Shown: one piece after another, positions 1 to 6,444 of the stretch
How positions within the stretch are numbered: the first letter of the stretch is position 1
Layout: each line of letters starts with the position of its first letter
NCBI GenBank assembly: GCA_028289725.1
Contig: JANQOH010000051.1
Span: forward strand, 1-9,166
DNA: 9,166 nt
Direction of reading: 5' to 3'
Source of the DNA: Alphaproteobacteria bacterium
Lineage (GTDB): Bacteria; Pseudomonadota; Alphaproteobacteria; UBA7887
Position numbers and translations under genes: made by a program
Notes under the pieces: model-generated
Told to the model about the DNA's origin: nothing
What the model saw: the letters and a program-made list of their open reading frames with translations, nothing else
Databases searched by the model: none

Positions 1-2
1 AG

Positions 3-782
3 ACAACGGGACAAATCGCCACGGAGATCCGCGGCGACTTATTCATCATCACGATCGACCGGCCGGCGAAGCGCAACGGGTTCACGCCCGAAATGCTCAC
101 GCAGCTCGCCGAGGCTTATACCGAATTCGAAAACGCCGAAGGTTGCCGCTGCGCGCTTGTTCAAGCGGAGGGCGATCATTTCACCGGCGGCCTCGACCTT
201 CCCAAGGTCGCGCCGTATCTAGCGGCGGGAAATGCCCTGTTTCCGTCAAATTGCATCGATCCGTTTGATTTGCGCGCGCCGCGCCGCAGCAAACCGGTGG
301 TGGTCGCGGTGAAGGGCTGGTGCCTGACCCTGGGCATCGAACTCATGCTGGCCGCCGACATTGTGGTGGCGGCTGACAATAGCCGGTTCGGCCAAATTGA
401 GGTCCAGCGGGGCTTGATGGCGACCGGTGGTGCGACGATCCGCATGGCGGAGCGCGCCGGCTGGGGCAACGCGATGCGCTATCTGCTGACCAGCGATTTC
501 TTCGACGCGGCGGACGCGCTGCGGCTCGGCTTTGTTCAAGAAGTCGTGCCGGTGGGCCAGGAATTCGCGCGGGCGGAGGCCCTTGCGAAAATGATTGCCG
601 CCCAAGCGCCGCTCGCGGTGCGTGCGACGCGCACCAATGCGCTGCTTGCGTTCGAGGCGGGTCCAGGCGCCGCAGCCGCCAAGTTCGACGAGATCCAGCG
701 GAACCTGCTGAAAACCGAAGATGTCGCGGAGGGCCTGAAGGCCTTTCAGGAGCGCCGTCCCGGCCGTTTCGTTGGCCGCTAG
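3..782 (+). CDS. Crotonase-family protein (enoyl-CoA hydratase/isomerase), 5'-partial
   Basis: The reading frame is open from base 3, with no stop and no in-frame start before an ATG at 93. The 30 codons before that ATG encode a typical crotonase N-terminus (ITIDRPAKRNGFTPEM), so the true start lies just left of the window. The visible 259 residues are close to full family length. Crotonase marks, numbered from the ATG at 93: HFTGGLDL (29-36), the first oxyanion-hole segment; VKGWCLTLGIELMLAADI (73-90); and FGQIEVQRG (99-107). E83 and E103 fall where hydratases carry their two catalytic glutamates, which suggests hydration or isomerisation of an acyl-CoA in the cytosol; the substrate cannot be told. 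The usual GGG run before the first glutamate is TLG here. The protein ends in GRFVGR and a TAG stop. The unknown gene at 878 follows after 95 bp on the same strand and is not obviously an operon partner. Confidence 0.9.
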   Translation, partial: TTGQIATEIRGDLFIITIDRPAKRNGFTPEMLTQLAEAYTEFENAEGCRCALVQAEGDHFTGGLDLPKVAPYLAAGNALFPSNCIDPFDLRAPRRSKPVVVAVKGWCLTLGIELMLAADIVVAADNSRFGQIEVQRGLMATGGATIRMAERAGWGNAMRYLLTSDFFDAADALRLGFVQEVVPVGQEFARAEALAKMIAAQAPLAVRATRTNALLAFEAGPGAAAAKFDEIQRNLLKTEDVAEGLKAFQERRPGRFVGR

Positions 783-877
783 AAATGACCCGCGCGGGCG
801 TTGGAAAAAGCAGCCCGCCGCCGCCATATTGACTGAGGCACAGAACGTGTCAGCGAGGTCCGAGAAGGAGGGCCACT

Positions 878-1630
878 ATGAATACAATCGCCGAATTGGG
901 GTTCGCCCAGTCGTTTTTCGCGGGGTTTCAGGCGCAGGCGATTGAATTCGCCTTCGGACGAAAGGACGATCGCGGATCGATCGAGAATCGTCTTCTGTCG
1001 TCTCTCGACAAAGTTTTTGGCCAGTTTCACAATCGCGCCAGCCAACGGGCCGAGGCCGTTGAGCGCGCGTTCGAATCAAGCCGGCCGCTGGTCGATAATG
1101 CGGTGTCGGTGACGGCAGGAACGTTCAAGCTCGAAATCGCGACGCTTTCCACGGACTATGAGGGCAATGCCACGGTGCAAAGCCTGGTCGTCGAAGCGTC
1201 CGTCTTCAAGTTGGAAGCGGAAACACCGGAAGGCTCCGTGGTGCTCGACTTGTCGGGCGCGCGCGTGTCTTTGACCCAGGCTGAAATCGAGGACGGCCGG
1301 GAGGTCAATTTCTTCAGCCGGACAGCCGAGATCAGTAGTTTCAATCTGCTCGCCGAAACCAATGAAGGCTTCATCGAGGCACGCCAGGCGAGTCAAACGC
1401 TCACCGAAACGCGCCTTGCTTTGGAAGCCTATCGTAACGGCGATGATGACGATGATTTCTTTGACGATTTCGACGACGATGACGAGGATGGTCTGATTGG
1501 CGCGCCCAATGGCAGTTTCATAGAGGCGCAACAGGCGATTCAGACGCTCACCGAGACGCGGCTGGCGTTGCAAGCTTATCGCGACAACGGCGACGACAGT
1601 CTCCTCGCACGTCTCCTCGAAGACGCTTAA
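878..1630 (+). CDS. Unrecognised 250-aa protein with Asp-rich linker and duplicated C-terminal module
   Basis: I do not recognise this family. The start is well supported: AAGGAGG at 865-871 lies 6 bases before the ATG. Residues 1-75 look alpha-helical and amphipathic (QSFFAGFQAQAIEFAFG), with no clear signal peptide or membrane span. Residues 80-165 look beta-rich, with a loose repeat: TFKLEIAT (82-89), VFKLEAETPEG (109-119) and SFNLLAETNEG (154-164). Residues 162-189 and 211-240 are a near copy of each other (FIEA-QA-QTLTETRLAL-AYR). Between them, residues 189-204 contain 12 Asp among 16 positions, broken by Phe and one Glu. This could bind divalent cations or act as a flexible acidic spacer, which is inference only. 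A weak sigma-70-like pair (TTGGAA 801-806, CATATT 825-830, 18-bp spacer) lies upstream. A GC hairpin and tRNA-Thr follow. Codon use resembles its neighbours, so the gene is probably real and native. Confidence 0.8.
   Translation: MNTIAELGFAQSFFAGFQAQAIEFAFGRKDDRGSIENRLLSSLDKVFGQFHNRASQRAEAVERAFESSRPLVDNAVSVTAGTFKLEIATLSTDYEGNATVQSLVVEASVFKLEAETPEGSVVLDLSGARVSLTQAEIEDGREVNFFSRTAEISSFNLLAETNEGFIEARQASQTLTETRLALEAYRNGDDDDDFFDDFDDDDEDGLIGAPNGSFIEAQQAIQTLTETRLALQAYRDNGDDSLLARLLEDA
1361..1597 (+). repeat. Intragenic duplicated module flanking an Asp-rich tract
   Basis: Two imperfect direct repeats lie in the unknown gene: 1361-1447 (residues 162-190) and 1508-1597 (residues 211-240), offset about 147 bp. 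Both share the core QTLTETRLAL. The bases have diverged at many third positions while the protein core is kept, so this is an older duplication under selection. The segment between them (1442-1489) encodes the acidic run. Confidence 0.8.
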
Positions 1631-1644
1631 GGCAGCTTGCACCT

Positions 1645-1674
1645 GGCGGCGGCGACACGTATTGTCGCGCCGCC
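1645..1674 (+). other. GC-rich hairpin just upstream of tRNA-Thr
   Basis: GCGACA (1652-1657) pairs with TGTCGC (1663-1668) around the loop CGTAT. The stem extends through GGCGGC (1645-1650) with GCCGCC (1669-1674), leaving G1651 bulged, for about 12 bp in total. No T-run follows, so it is not a classical intrinsic terminator. It may mark the 3' end of the unknown gene's mRNA or a processing signal for the tRNA, whose 5' end is only 3 bases downstream. Confidence 0.5.
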
Positions 1675-1676
1675 GC

Positions 1677-1752
1677 GCCGCCTTAGCTCAGTTGGTAGAG
1701 CATCGCATTCGTAATGCGGGGGTCGTAGGTTCGAGTCCTACAGGCGGCACCA
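1677..1752 (+). tRNA. tRNA-Thr (anticodon CGT), CCA encoded
   Basis: A full cloverleaf can be drawn. The acceptor stem GCCGCCT (1677-1683) pairs with AGGCGGC (1742-1748). The D arm is GCTC/GAGC (1686-1689, 1698-1701). The anticodon stem TCGCA/TGCGG (1703-1707, 1715-1719) has one G-T pair around the loop TTCGTAA, with anticodon CGT at 1710-1712, which reads ACG. The T arm is GTAGG/CCTAC around TTCGAGT. The discriminator base is A1749 and CCA (1750-1752) is in the DNA. No T-rich terminator follows; the convergent oxygenase gene's stop codon lies 14 bp beyond the tRNA end. Confidence 0.97.
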
Positions 1753-1766
1753 GCCACCTTCCGGAA

Positions 1767-2582
1767 TCATTCCGCCGCTGGCGACAGCGATGGGTCGTCG
1801 ATTCGGTCGGGCCCAATCTCGATCGGCTGCCAGTTTTTTGAACGGACATAGTCCGGGCGCGGGTTCTCCACGTCACGCGGCCGATTGGCGACGCGATTGA
1901 AGCAGTAATACATCTGCCAGCGGTCCTGCGCTGAGAGATTGTGGCTCGAGGCGTGCATCAAATTGCAATCGAAGATCACCGCATCCCCTGCCTTGCCGGT
2001 GATGGGAATTGGGTCACCGTGATCAGCCAACGCCTGGCGAACGTCGCTCGGCGGCAGGGCCCAGAACTTGTACGCGGTCGTATCGTCCCATCGTGGCGCG
2101 ATCCGCCCGCGTTTGTGACTGCCAGGCAAGAAGTATAGACAGCCGCCCACTTCCGTCGCGTCGTCGAGCATGACCATCAGCGTGGTCATGTGCGGCTTCG
2201 CTATGCCGTCCAAATACCATGAGCCGAAATCTTGATGCCAAGGCCAGACCGAGCCTTCGACCGCGCCTTTCATGTTCAGTTTCGTATGGTGAATGTAAAG
2301 CGCGTCGTCCTTGAGCGCTTGCCGTGCCGCGCCGAGTACGCGCGGCGTAAGCGAAAGCGCTCGAAACGGGACGGACGCCGTCGCGCCGTCGCTCTCATGC
2401 ATTCGGAACACGGTTTTCGGCGTGCCGTCGGTGCCCTCGCGAAACACGCATTCATCCTCGATGGTCGCGAGCCGGCCGACCTCATCGCGCAAGATTGACA
2501 CTTCCGCGTCGCTCAGAAGCGACGGCATTCTGACAAATCCGTCTGTGTCGTACTGGGCGCATTGTGCCGCGCTCAAGGTCAT
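1767..2582 (-). CDS. Phytanoyl-CoA dioxygenase (PhyH/EctD-like) family Fe(II)/2-oxoglutarate oxygenase
   Basis: A 271-aa soluble enzyme, probably a non-haem Fe(II)/2-oxoglutarate-dependent hydroxylase. The metal triad is visible from the chosen start: H116 and D118 in the segment PWHQDFGSWYLDG, and H210 in MHASSHN. R221, 11 residues later, sits where the family binds the 2-oxoglutarate carboxylate. YFLPGSHKRG is the typical PhyH strand-turn. The N-terminus (YDTDGFVRMPSLLSDAEV) matches the family opening. The layout YIHHTKLNMK, then WHQDF, then W-x-x-DG recalls ectoine hydroxylase EctD, but no ectoine genes are nearby, so the substrate is unknown. The ATG at 2582 is chosen because AGAGA precedes it at a usable distance and the family homology begins right after it. 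An ATG at 2639 would add 19 residues without homology or a ribosome site. The gene is divergent from the MgtC-like gene and convergent with tRNA-Thr. Confidence 0.88.
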   Translation of the reverse strand: MTLSAAQCAQYDTDGFVRMPSLLSDAEVSILRDEVGRLATIEDECVFREGTDGTPKTVFRMHESDGATASVPFRALSLTPRVLGAARQALKDDALYIHHTKLNMKGAVEGSVWPWHQDFGSWYLDGIAKPHMTTLMVMLDDATEVGGCLYFLPGSHKRGRIAPRWDDTTAYKFWALPPSDVRQALADHGDPIPITGKAGDAVIFDCNLMHASSHNLSAQDRWQMYYCFNRVANRPRDVENPRPDYVRSKNWQPIEIGPDRIDDPSLSPAAE

Positions 2583-2672
2583 GGCTTTGTCTCTTTTGCA
2601 TACATGCGTGAGGCGATTAGGCCATTGTCGCGCGGACATCGCAAGGTGAGCGGTGTTAGCCCGATTCTTAAT

Positions 2673-2690
2673 CCGCGTTAGATGACGCGG
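2673..2690. promoter_or_regulatory. Interrupted palindrome in the divergent intergenic region (possible operator)
   Basis: CCGCGT and ACGCGG are perfect inverted arms separated by six bases (TAGATG). The site is in the 136-bp gap between the divergent oxygenase (start 2582) and MgtC-like (start 2719) genes, ending 28 bp before the latter's ATG. The position suits a repressor site or a short 5' leader hairpin. No regulator gene is next to it and no clear -35/-10 pair was found on either strand. Confidence 0.3.
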
Positions 2691-2718
2691 TTGCCAGATC
2701 GCTTAGACTGGCGACGCG

Positions 2719-3999
2719 ATGGAAACGTTGGAACCGTATCATCGACTGGCGCTTGCCTTGGCGATCGGCCTGCTGATGGGTATTGAGCGCGGCTGGCACG
2801 AGCGCGCGCTTCCCGAAGGGCGCCGTGCCGCCGGCATTCGGACCTTCGGCCTGATTGGTTTGCTCGGCGGTTTCGCCGCACTTCTCGCCGAGACCCACGG
2901 CATTGCCGCGCTCGGCGCCGCATTTGTGGTTCTCGCCGGCGTCATGATCATCGGCCGGTGGCGCGCGGCGCGCGAATCGCACGATGTCGGATTAACGACG
3001 ACCGTTGCCTCACTACTCGCTTTCGTTTTGTCGGCGGTTGCCGTGATTGGCGATGCGCGTCTCGCGGCGGCCGGAGCGGTGATCGCGACGTTGCTCTTGG
3101 GCGTCAAACCAACACTGCATGCCTGGTTGGAGCGTATCGACTATCAAGAGCTCTTGGCAGTCCTGAAACTCTTGGTGATGTCGGTGGTGTTGCTGCCGGT
3201 GTTGCCGAACCGCGGTTTTGGTCCTTGGCAAGCGCTGAACCCGTTCGAATTGTGGCTGATGGTTGTTCTGATCGCCGGCATTTCGTTTGTAGGCTATGTA
3301 TCGGTACGAATTGCCGGTGCACGGGCTGGACTCATGCTGGCGGGCCTGGCCGGCGGCTTGGCGTCGTCAACCGCAGTCACGTTCAGTTTCGCGCGGTTGG
3401 CGCGCATCAACACCTCGGAAGCACGCATGTTTTCAGCCGGTATCTTGGTGGCGGCGGCGACAATGTTCCCGCGGATCCTCTTGGTGGCGTCGGCGATCAA
3501 TACCGCGTTGCTACCCATTCTCAGTTGGCCACTAGGCTTCGCCGCCGCAGCAGGCTTTCTTGCCGCGATTTGGTTGGGTCGGGGACAAGCCCGCGATCGA
3601 AGCGAATCCGAGTCGGTGCTCAGCCTTTCGAATCCGTTTGAACTTGGCATTGCGCTTCGATTTGGCGCGATCCTCGCCGCGGTGATTTTGTGTGCGCGCG
3701 CCCTGGAGGCGTGGCTTGGCGATATTGGTTTGTACGTGGTTGCTGCGATATCGGGATTGACCGACGTCGATGCCATCACCTTGTCCTATGCGCGGATGGT
3801 CGGCGACCGCACCGGCCTTGAGGTTGCCGCGATCGGGATATTGATCGCCGCAATATCCAACAGTCTCTTGAAAGCAGGGATCGCGGTCTACGTCGGCGGC
3901 CGGCAATTGGCTTTGACGGTGGCGTTGCCACTGATGGTCTGCGTGGCCGCCAGCGCCTTGGGGTGCGCGATCGGTTGGACCGGCCTGATCTCGAACTAG
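2719..3999 (+). CDS. MgtC/SapB N-terminal plus DUF4010 membrane protein
   Basis: A 426-aa, very hydrophobic inner-membrane protein with roughly 11 predicted spans. Residues 9-130 form the MgtC/YhiD-like part, with GIERGWHER (21-29) and RTFGLIGLLGG (41-51), both conserved in that family. Residues 165-400 match the DUF4010 layout: LPNRGFGPWQALNP (162-175), FVGYVSVRIAGARAG (190-204), GGLASSTAVTFSFARLAR (212-229) and SGLTDVDAITLS (345-356). MgtC-type proteins have been linked to magnesium limitation and membrane energy balance, but the role of the DUF4010 fusions is not established and no substrate should be assigned. The ATG at 2719 begins where the homology begins, yet has no visible Shine-Dalgarno sequence. 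It is divergent from the oxygenase and convergent with a chemoreceptor gene across a shared terminator. Confidence 0.9.
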   Translation: METLEPYHRLALALAIGLLMGIERGWHERALPEGRRAAGIRTFGLIGLLGGFAALLAETHGIAALGAAFVVLAGVMIIGRWRAARESHDVGLTTTVASLLAFVLSAVAVIGDARLAAAGAVIATLLLGVKPTLHAWLERIDYQELLAVLKLLVMSVVLLPVLPNRGFGPWQALNPFELWLMVVLIAGISFVGYVSVRIAGARAGLMLAGLAGGLASSTAVTFSFARLARINTSEARMFSAGILVAAATMFPRILLVASAINTALLPILSWPLGFAAAAGFLAAIWLGRGQARDRSESESVLSLSNPFELGIALRFGAILAAVILCARALEAWLGDIGLYVVAAISGLTDVDAITLSYARMVGDRTGLEVAAIGILIAAISNSLLKAGIAVYVGGRQLALTVALPLMVCVAASALGCAIGWTGLISN

Positions 4000-4011
4000 G
4001 CGAAAGAAGAA

Positions 4012-4036
4012 GGCGCGCCAGTTGCGCGCCCTTTTC
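4012..4036. terminator. Probable bidirectional intrinsic terminator between convergent genes
   Basis: GGCGCGC (4012-4018) and GCGCGCC (4024-4030) form a perfect 7-bp GC stem around the loop CAGTT. On the plus strand CTTTTC follows, ending the MgtC-like gene (stop at 3999). On the minus strand the bases after the stem read TTCTTCTTTC, which would serve the chemoreceptor gene (stop at 4068). The gap between the two stops is only 68 bp. Confidence 0.75.
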
Positions 4037-4067
4037 GAGTCTCGCGTCGATGAGGACGTTCGAGGCT

Positions 4068-4793
4068 TTACGCGGCGTCCACGGATTTTTGGAATTCGTC
4101 GACGTGGCCCTTGAGCAGATTCGACTGTTCGGCGAGCTCCGACGCCGCTTGGAGCACGTCGCCGGCGATGCGTCCTGTTTCGCCGGCGGCCTCTGTTACC
4201 TGCGTTATGTTCGACGAGACTTCCTGCGTCGCGGCGTCTTGTTCTTCCACCGCGGACGCGATCGCCGATGCTACCTCATTTATCTCGGTGATGGTTTTGG
4301 TGATCGCCTCATTGGAGTCGACGGCCGACTTCGTGGCGCCCTGGATCTCCGCGACCTGCGTCGAAATGTCTTCGGTGGCGCTCGCGGTTTGACTGGCCAA
4401 TGATTTCACCTCCGACGCAACCACCGCGAAGCCCTTGCCAGCATCGCCGGCGCGGGCGGCTTCGATGGTGGCGTTTAACGCCAGCAAGTGGGTCTGACTG
4501 GCGATGTCCTGAATAATGTCGACCACTTGACCGATCTTTTGGGCCGCCTCGGCGAGTCCATCGATCTGCTGGCTCGCCCGCTGGGATTCCTCCACGGCGC
4601 TGCCGGCGACACCGGCCGAATGTGATACTTGCCGGCCGATTTCGGCGATGGAGGAACTGAGTTCCTCCGCTGCCGTGGCAACGGCTTCCGTGCGCGTGGT
4701 CGCCGTTTCGGCCGTTGCTTGCATAGCCTCGGCGCTACTTTGCATTTCCGCAGACGCTGATGCGACAACATCGACCACCGAAGCGACATTGTT
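4068..4793 (-). repeat. Shared chemoreceptor signalling segment, copy 1 (copy 2 at 6445-7173)
   Basis: This coding segment for residues 271-511 aligns without gaps to 6445-7173 (residues 389-630 of the second receptor) at an offset of 2380 bp, apart from one extra codon at the very end of copy 2. By eye about 30 of 241 residues differ, 14 of them in the last 21. Residues 336-411 of copy 1 are identical in copy 2. The DNA differs at many silent positions, so the copies are not freshly duplicated. Confidence 0.9.
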
Positions 4794-5603
4794 GGCCATT
4801 TCCGTATTTATGCGGCGGGCCTCATCGTCCTTGGTCTTCTGCTCGGTAATGTCGGTTGCGAACTTGACCACCTTGAAGGGATTGCCGCTGGGGTCGAAGA
4901 TCGGATTGTAGGAGGCTTGGATCCAGATTTCCCTGCCGCCTTTGCCAAGGCGCTTGTACTCGCCGGCCTGATATTCGCCGCGTCCGAGTGCCTGCCATAA
5001 TTGTGCGTAGGCTGGGCTGGCGGCGAAATCGGGTTCGGCGAACATGCGGTGGTGTTGGCCCTTGATCTCGTCGAGCGTGTACCCGACGGCCGCAAGGAAG
5101 TTCTGGTTCGCGGTGATGATCGTGCCGTCCAACTCGAACTCGATCACCGCTTGCGATTTGCTGATCGCTTCGATCTGGCCCTCGAAGTCGGCGTTGCGTA
5201 GCTTTTGCTCGGTGATGTCTGTGGCGAATTTGACCACCTTGAAGGGATTGCCGCTAGGGTCGAAGATCGGATTGTAGGAGGCTTGGATCCAGATTTCCCT
5301 GCCGCCTTTGCCAAGGCGCTTGTACTCGCCAGCCTGATAGTCACCGCGTCCCAGCGCCTGCCAAAGTTGTGCGTAGGCTGGGCTGGCAGCGAAATCGGGT
5401 TCGACGAACATGCGATGGTGTTGGCCCTTGATTTCGTCGAGCGTGTATCCGACGGCCGCAAGGAAGTTCTGGTTGGCGGTGATGATCGTGCCGTCCAACT
5501 CGAACTCGATCACCGCCTGCGACTTGCCAATTGCTTCTAGCATGGCGCGCATTTCATGGATTTCGGCGTCCGAAACTGTATTCGACTCGGTTGTGTCACT
5601 CAT
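4068..5603 (-). CDS. Soluble methyl-accepting chemotaxis protein with two near-identical PAS domains
   Basis: A 511-aa cytoplasmic chemoreceptor. PAS1 (residues 27-134) and PAS2 (149-256) each run from KSQAVIEFELDGTI to FATDITEQK and differ at only two residues (V67/A189, D88/E210). Residues 271-511 are the MCP signalling hairpin, with tip segment QTHLLALNATIEAARAGD and flanking FAVVASEVKSLA. No membrane span, HAMP domain or C-terminal NWETF-type CheR tether is present. It should sense a cytosolic or redox/oxygen-type signal via PAS and pass it to CheA/CheW; the ligand or cofactor is not visible. The PAS-PAS-MCP order resembles Pseudomonas BdlA. The ATG at 5603 is chosen: AAAAGGGG lies about 9 bases upstream and homology starts shortly after. 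A TTG 37 codons further up gives a low-complexity extension. The signalling half is a paralogue of that in the receptor at 6445-8337. Confidence 0.95.
   Translation of the reverse strand: MSDTTESNTVSDAEIHEMRAMLEAIGKSQAVIEFELDGTIITANQNFLAAVGYTLDEIKGQHHRMFVEPDFAASPAYAQLWQALGRGDYQAGEYKRLGKGGREIWIQASYNPIFDPSGNPFKVVKFATDITEQKLRNADFEGQIEAISKSQAVIEFELDGTIITANQNFLAAVGYTLDEIKGQHHRMFAEPDFAASPAYAQLWQALGRGEYQAGEYKRLGKGGREIWIQASYNPIFDPSGNPFKVVKFATDITEQKTKDDEARRINTEMANNVASVVDVVASASAEMQSSAEAMQATAETATTRTEAVATAAEELSSSIAEIGRQVSHSAGVAGSAVEESQRASQQIDGLAEAAQKIGQVVDIIQDIASQTHLLALNATIEAARAGDAGKGFAVVASEVKSLASQTASATEDISTQVAEIQGATKSAVDSNEAITKTITEINEVASAIASAVEEQDAATQEVSSNITQVTEAAGETGRIAGDVLQAASELAEQSNLLKGHVDEFQKSVDAA
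4836..5525 (-). repeat. Tandem PAS-domain duplication inside the chemoreceptor gene
   Basis: The PAS1 coding segment (5202-5525) and PAS2 segment (4836-5159) are direct repeats offset exactly 366 bp. By eye about 20 bases differ over some 320, almost all silent. One 74-bp run is identical (4891-4964 and 5257-5330). Repeats this long and similar could recombine to change the number of PAS domains. Confidence 0.9.
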
Positions 5604-5724
5604 CGGATTCGGCCCCTTTTGTCGGCGGTTTTCATTTCGGCGAAGAAGATCCGGCGACGGCGGCGCCGATGCCAGATTGGGTGACGGACCGTTCTTGCCC
5701 CGTGATTGGTCCAACAGAAGTTTC

Positions 5725-5751
5725 CGATCGGCCTATTCGCTACAAAGATTG
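5725..5751 (-). promoter_or_regulatory. Candidate sigma-28 (FliA-type) promoter for the two-PAS chemoreceptor
   Basis: Read on the minus strand, CAATCTTT (5751-5744), 11 bases, then GCCGATCG (5732-5725). The FliA consensus as I know it is TAAAGTTT-N11-GCCGATAA, giving 5/8 and 6/8 matches with exact spacing. It lies about 120 bp upstream of the ATG at 5603 in the right direction, and chemoreceptors are common sigma-28 targets. No equivalent was found before the second receptor. The match is by eye and could be chance. Confidence 0.3.
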
Positions 5752-6379
5752 GAAGAAGCAGATATGCCAGCCGCGTTTTTTTTGGCCAGCATGTTTGGGA
5801 GAGCCAAGGTGCCCTCGATGTTGCAACTGCCAATTTCTGTATGTCAGGAGATGTCGACCATTAATCCCTAAATTTGTTGAGGATATTTGACCGTACTCAA
5901 TCTAGATTGCGCTTTTGGTAAGCCAAGGGTTCCAACAGCGTTTTGTTGCGCTCCGGCGACGATGCCCTAACCAAACGGCTGGCGCAGACCAAGTCGTACT
6001 TCTATCAGTGGCGATTGGGGGTTGTTTGGTGATTTGTCGCGCTTAAAGTCGGCCAAGTGTGAGCAAAGAGCGTGTGGGGGTGTTTTCGCTTGGCGAACAG
6101 CAACTATGCGGAACTGGTCTCGACTGAATTGCGGAATGCGTAAACAGTCGCGTGTTCGTTTGGGAGCGTTGTGTTTTGGCGGTCGGCCGCAAGGGGAGGG
6201 GCACACCAGGCGGAATAGGGCATGCCGCGCTCATCTTAAACCACACACCAATTCAAATTGGGGCCGCGCAAAAAGCTATCTGTATTTCTGGTTGTATATT
6301 AGCCGTTACGACAACGAGCATGCCAATATGTGTCGAAGCGTCTTTTTTTGTTGAATTTGTCTCCACCAAATTGCGGCGC

Positions 6380-6410
6380 AAAAAAAAGAGGGGCGCCGAA
6401 GCGGCGCCCC
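6380..6410 (-). terminator. Intrinsic terminator of the three-PAS chemoreceptor gene
   Basis: GGGGCGCC (6390-6397) pairs perfectly with GGCGCCCC (6403-6410); a further G-C pair closes the loop AAG. On the minus strand the stem is followed by TC and then eight T residues (complement of 6380-6387). It lies 34 bp past the TAG at 6445-6447, so it is a textbook Rho-independent terminator. Confidence 0.93.
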
Positions 6411-6444
6411 GAATGAGAAGAAATGGTATTGAGCTGGAGGTCGT

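Larger units (their letters stand above)
5604..6444. other. Long intergenic region between the two chemoreceptor genes
   Basis: I see no convincing gene here. Short open frames on both strands lack family features and ribosome sites, and one runs through the terminator at 6380-6410. The region holds that terminator, a candidate sigma-28 promoter (5725-5751), and AT-richer patches around 5865-5930 and 6240-6370, unlike the GC-rich flanks. A 14-bp palindrome (6248-6261, CCAATT-CA-AATTGG) could be a protein-binding site. The stretch may be a long leader/control region for the 4068-5603 receptor, hold an unrecognised small RNA, or be decayed coding DNA. Confidence 0.5.

Noticed and set aside
93..95. 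ATG at 93 as the start of the crotonase gene
   Set aside because: The codons before it encode the conserved first beta-strand and the RPAKRN segment, so the gene starts outside the window.
1076..1642. A 188-aa open frame antisense to the unknown gene
   Set aside because: It is a shadow of the GC-biased coding strand. Its hydrophobic run is the complement of the Asp codons, and it has no ribosome site or family features.
1688..1876. A 62-aa minus-strand frame containing PPVGLEPTTPALRMRC
   Set aside because: This is the well-known false translation of a tRNA gene's complementary strand; it lies over tRNA-Thr and the end of the oxygenase gene.
2583..2639. Upstream ATG at 2639 for the oxygenase
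   Set aside because: It lacks a ribosome site and the 19 added residues do not resemble the family's N-terminus.
5604..5714. N-terminal extension of the two-PAS receptor from a TTG at 5714
   Set aside because: The extension is low-complexity without homology, while the ATG at 5603 has AAAAGGGG upstream and leads straight into the conserved sequence.
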